Both the position numbers and the translations under genes were made by a program. Of a DNA stretch of 58,027 nucleotides, positions 56,292 through 58,027 are shown one piece after another. The stretch lies in assembly GCA_964560135.1 (NCBI GenBank), contig CAZLKN010000017.1, forward strand, positions 1 to 58,027. Reading direction: 5' to 3'. Under the pieces are notes generated by a model that did not search any database, was not told the origin of the DNA, and was given only the letters and a program-made list of their open reading frames with translations. The stretch is from CAZLKN01 sp964560135. GTDB lineage: Bacteria > Actinomycetota > JAICYB01. Within the stretch, counting starts at the first letter, position 1. Each line of letters opens with the position of its first letter.

Positions 56292-56323
56292 CGCGATCCC
56301 GGTCGTCGCAGGCCGGGATCGCG
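56292..56323 (+). terminator. Hairpin after family G gene
   Basis: CGCGATCCCGG and CCGGGATCGCG form a perfect 11-bp stem around a 10-nt loop. Confidence 0.6.
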
Positions 56324-56363
56324 TCCTCGCTGGCTTCGGGGTGTCCACCGTAACCCCCGGTCG

Positions 56364-56383
56364 CGCTATGGGAGATCCGATTG
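56364..56383 (+). promoter_or_regulatory. MGDP element, copy 14
   Basis: CGCTATGGGAGATCCGATTG. It ends only 10 nt before the start codon at 56394. Its nine-codon frame (ATG 56368) ends in TGA overlapping that ATG (ATGA). The following GGAGGGATGAA holds the ribosome binding site. Confidence 0.88.
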
Positions 56384-56393
56384 GAGGGATGAA

Positions 56394-56747
56394 ATGAGGA
56401 AGCGCTTTCTCATTGCAGTTGCGGTCGCCGTGGTGGGGGGCTTGCTCGGGATGCAGCCTGCGTACGCGGCGTGCGACACGGGCGGCGATAACCCGAGGAA
56501 TGACGGTAACGAGGTGGCCGGCGTCTACGTCGAGCACATCCCCGTCGACGGCGACGTGGGAGGCCAGGAGATCAGGACGGACCGGGCCTGGGTGGAGGTC
56601 CAGGACGACAGCGAGTACTTGCCCGTCAACGTGGACGTCGGCTGGCAGGGCGGTCGGACACCTTCCGCAGGTCCCGTCCCGGGCATCATCGGCTTCGTCG
56701 TGTGCACCGATGCGCCCATCGAGGGCGTGATGGACGAGTTGCCCTAG
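56394..56747 (+). CDS. Secreted array protein, family B copy 6
   Basis: The 117-residue protein has signal peptide MRKRFLIAVAVAVVGGLLGMQPAYA. The mature part has CDTGGDNPRNDGNEVAGVYVEH, AWVEVQDDSEYLPVNVDVGW, FVVCTDAPIEGVMDELP. It keeps the VEVQDD-x-x-Y-x-PV core, two Cys and the terminal Leu-Pro of copies 2 and 3. Confidence 0.8.
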   Translation: MRKRFLIAVAVAVVGGLLGMQPAYAACDTGGDNPRNDGNEVAGVYVEHIPVDGDVGGQEIRTDRAWVEVQDDSEYLPVNVDVGWQGGRTPSAGPVPGIIGFVVCTDAPIEGVMDELP

Positions 56748-56772
56748 AGCCCCTACGCCGAGCGCTAGGTGG

Positions 56773-56800
56773 AGTGACCCCGGTGCAAGCCGGGGTCACT
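56773..56800 (+). terminator. Hairpin after family B copy 6
   Basis: AGTGACCCCGG and CCGGGGTCACT form a perfect 11-bp stem with a TGCAAG loop and a T-containing tail. Confidence 0.7.
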
Positions 56801-56822
56801 TCCTGTTCCAGGGTCATCACCG

Positions 56823-56842
56823 CGCTATGGGAGATCCGCTTG
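56823..56842 (+). promoter_or_regulatory. MGDP element, copy 15
   Basis: CGCTATGGGAGATCCGCTTG. It ends 10 nt before the start codon at 56853. The nine-codon frame (ATG 56827) ends in TGA overlapping that ATG (ATGA). Confidence 0.88.
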
Positions 56843-56852
56843 GAGGGATGGC

Positions 56853-57194
56853 ATGAAGAAGCTCATGGCATTGGGAGTGGCAGTCGCGCTCGGTCTGTGT
56901 CTTGGGGTTGCAGGGGCCCCGCAGGCTGCGGCGGACTGTGAGGGGAACCAGGTTGCTCAGGTCCAGGTCGACTCCGATGCAACCTCGCAGGTGCACCCTG
57001 TCCTTGGACACGTTGAGGCAGAAGTCTGGGTGAACCCCGACCACGGATACCCGGTATCAGTCGCTGCTGGCGCTAACGGCCCCTTCATGAACTGCTCGGA
57101 CAGTGAGATCGAGTACATCGTGGAGGACCCAGAGCGCTTCCTCGGGGACGTGGAAGCGATCGTGCTGTTCCTCCTCGATCAGCTCCTTCCGTAG
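56853..57194 (+). CDS. Secreted array protein, family B copy 7
   Basis: The 113-residue protein has signal peptide MKKLMALGVAVALGLCLGVAGAPQAAA. The mature part has CEGNQVAQVQVDSDATSQV, HGYPVSVAAGANG, NCSDSEIEYIVEDPERFLGDVEA and the tail IVLFLLDQLLP. It is closest to copies 4 and 5. RBS GGAGGG lies 6 nt before the ATG. Confidence 0.82.
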   Translation: MKKLMALGVAVALGLCLGVAGAPQAAADCEGNQVAQVQVDSDATSQVHPVLGHVEAEVWVNPDHGYPVSVAAGANGPFMNCSDSEIEYIVEDPERFLGDVEAIVLFLLDQLLP

Positions 57195-57209
57195 CGACCC
57201 AGGTCAGGA

Positions 57210-57240
57210 GAAGGGGGGCCCGTTGAAAGGGCCCCCCTTC
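57210..57240 (+). terminator. Terminator after family B copy 7
   Basis: GAAGGGGGGCCC and GGGCCCCCCTTC form a perfect 12-bp stem, followed by TTGCTG. Confidence 0.75.
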
Positions 57241-57274
57241 TTGCTGTCTGTGATTCGGGGCGCATCCACAGCCG

Positions 57275-57294
57275 TGCTATGGGAGATCCGCTTG
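57275..57294 (+). promoter_or_regulatory. MGDP element, copy 16
   Basis: TGCTATGGGAGATCCGCTTG. It ends 11 nt before the ATG at 57306. Its frame (ATG 57279) is in phase and would add nine residues (MGDPLGRDH). Confidence 0.88.
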
Positions 57295-57305
57295 GGAGGG
57301 ATCAC

Positions 57306-57842
57306 ATGAAGAAGCGAGTGTTGATGGCGTCGATCGTGTCGATTGGACTGGTGGCCGTGGCGTCTGTCGCGGGGGCTCAGTCGCTGCCGCCGCATCAGGC
57401 TCCGGCCGTTGACACGTCCGTTGCTTTTGGTTCGCCGAACTGCACGGTCGTCCACTGGCACGGTTTCGGGTATTGCGAGGTCGAAGTGCCGACCGATGCG
57501 GTGCGTACGTTCAGCGTCTACGCCTCGGCCAAGCCGGTCCCGGGCCAGGATGGATGGCGTGCGAGTCTGGACTTCTGGGCCATCGACCTGAACACGGGCG
57601 ATGTAATCAAGCGGGGCAGCGATTCGCTGAGCCTTCCGTCCGACTACACGCCACCCGTCTATACAGACCCCGTTCACCTGGTGGAGAACGCCGTCACGGG
57701 TACGTGGCCGATGCCCAGTGCCTACGTCAGAATCGCCGGCGGGGCCTCCGGGATCAGCATGGACTTCGAAACCGTGCGGATCGGCTGTTTCGTTCGGGGG
57801 ACGAACACGACGGGCCAACTCCAGTGCAACCTTCGCTCCTGA
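57306..57842 (+). CDS. Secreted array protein, family D copy 4
   Basis: The 178-residue protein has signal peptide MKKRVLMASIVSIGLVAVASVAGA, then QSLPPHQAPAVDTS, PNCTVVHWHGFGYCEVEVP, DGWRASLDFWAIDLNTGDVI, DYTPPVYTDPVHLVE and the end VRIGCFVRGTNTTGQLQCNLRS. All family D marks are present. It lies 6 kb from the other three copies and on the other strand. GGGAGGGA precedes the ATG. Confidence 0.83.
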   Translation: MKKRVLMASIVSIGLVAVASVAGAQSLPPHQAPAVDTSVAFGSPNCTVVHWHGFGYCEVEVPTDAVRTFSVYASAKPVPGQDGWRASLDFWAIDLNTGDVIKRGSDSLSLPSDYTPPVYTDPVHLVENAVTGTWPMPSAYVRIAGGASGISMDFETVRIGCFVRGTNTTGQLQCNLRS

Positions 57843-57874
57843 ACTGACCGATCCGTCCCAGCAAGATTGCTGCA

Positions 57875-57906
57875 GCGTGGGCCCGACGCAACGGTCGGGC
57901 CCACGC
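57875..57906 (+). terminator. Hairpin after family D copy 4
   Basis: GCGTGGGCCCGAC and GTCGGGCCCACGC form a perfect 13-bp stem with a GCAACG loop, then GCTT. Confidence 0.7.
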
Positions 57907-57927
57907 GCTTCTCGGACTCCTCGCTCG

Positions 57928-57947
57928 GGTTATGGGAGATCCGATTG
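57928..57947 (+). promoter_or_regulatory. MGDP element, copy 17
   Basis: GGTTATGGGAGATCCGATTG. Its 22-codon frame (ATG 57932) ends in TGA overlapping the ATG at 57997 (ATGA). The array therefore continues beyond the window. Confidence 0.85.
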
Positions 57948-57996
57948 GGGCCGCGAGCGGCACGAGGGTGTGCCGCCGCGATGAGGAGGAGACGAG

Positions 57997-58027
57997 ATGA
58001 AGAGGCTCATGATCCTGCCAGTCCTGG
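57997..58027 (+). CDS. Start of another secreted array protein (cut by right edge)
   Basis: Only MKRLMILPVL is visible. It resembles the signal peptides of the genes at 37383 (MKRWIILPIL) and 51452 (MKRCTVLPLV). GAGGAGGAGACGAG precedes the ATG. Confidence 0.6.
   Translation, partial: MKRLMILPVL

Noticed and set aside
37296..57947. The repeated element as a sigma-54 promoter (TGG...TTG pattern)
   Set aside because: The GG to TTG spacing is one base off the GG-N10-GC rule, the final C is not conserved, and actinobacteria generally lack sigma-54.
37296..57947. Integron attC sites
   Set aside because: No RYYYAAC/GTTRRRY pairs follow the genes, the element is upstream rather than downstream of genes, and the integrase is of phage type.
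37296..57947. CRISPR array
   Set aside because: Repeats are 20 bp but separated by whole genes, occur on both strands and have no uniform spacers or cas genes.
1..58027. tRNA or rRNA genes
   Set aside because: I looked for T-loop GTTCGA-type and acceptor-stem patterns and saw no convincing case. A tRNAscan-SE run would settle it.

Overview
The window is very GC-rich and reads as a chromosomal segment of an uncultured Actinomycetota bacterium. Lineage evidence: the order lexA / LysM protein / nrdR / B12-dependent ribonucleotide reductase resembles the lexA-Rv2719c-nrdR order of mycobacteria; a DUF4129-DUF4350-MoxR-DUF58-SpoIIM-RDD cluster matches the Rv3690-Rv3695 type; DUF3151 and an F420-type LLM oxidoreductase are also present. 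The class cannot be fixed from sequence reading alone.

Region 1 (1-10.7 kb) holds DNA-damage and dNTP functions: lexA with its own SOS box, a LysM division-inhibitor candidate with another SOS box, nrdR behind a promoter overlapped by NrdR-type palindromes, and an 1808-residue nrdJ carrying two LAGLIDADG inteins. A Tat-exported tandem phage-tail-tube-like protein, a PfpI-family protein, a DUF5666-like lipoprotein and an M23-like protein with an altered metal site lie between lexA and the LysM gene.

Region 2 (10.7-34.3 kb) is mostly ordinary chromosome: dut, the MoxR/DUF58 cluster, two RDD proteins, a lower-GC insert (about 19.5-20.9 kb) with a decayed duplication, a MazEF-type pair, DUF3048/HesB-like/DUF3151/FKBP genes, fatty-acid genes, NDH-2, a PQQ sugar dehydrogenase and an orphan sensor kinase.

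Region 3 (34.3-37.1 kb) is a run of four TetR paralogues. Two of them share an identical palindromic operator.

Region 4 (37.2 kb to the right edge) is the unusual part. It is an array of small exported proteins in both orientations, falling into at least eight unrelated families. Several families recur two to seven times, and some copies are decayed. Most are preceded by a nearly identical 20-bp element, GGCTATGGGAGATCCGCTTG or a close variant (17 copies), found nowhere else in the window. The element contains ATGGGAGATCCG, which opens a short reading frame (Met-Gly-Asp-Pro). In 7 of the 16 copies that precede an intact or partial gene, this frame ends in a TGA overlapping the gene's ATG (ATGA); in 5 it is in frame with the gene. 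Strong hairpins separate the units, sometimes only 8 nt before the next element. Three toxin-antitoxin modules (zeta/ParD-like, VapBC, AbiE-like) and a tyrosine integrase sit inside the array. It therefore looks like an expandable island of co-controlled secreted proteins. It is the best candidate here for an undescribed system; its function cannot be stated from sequence alone.
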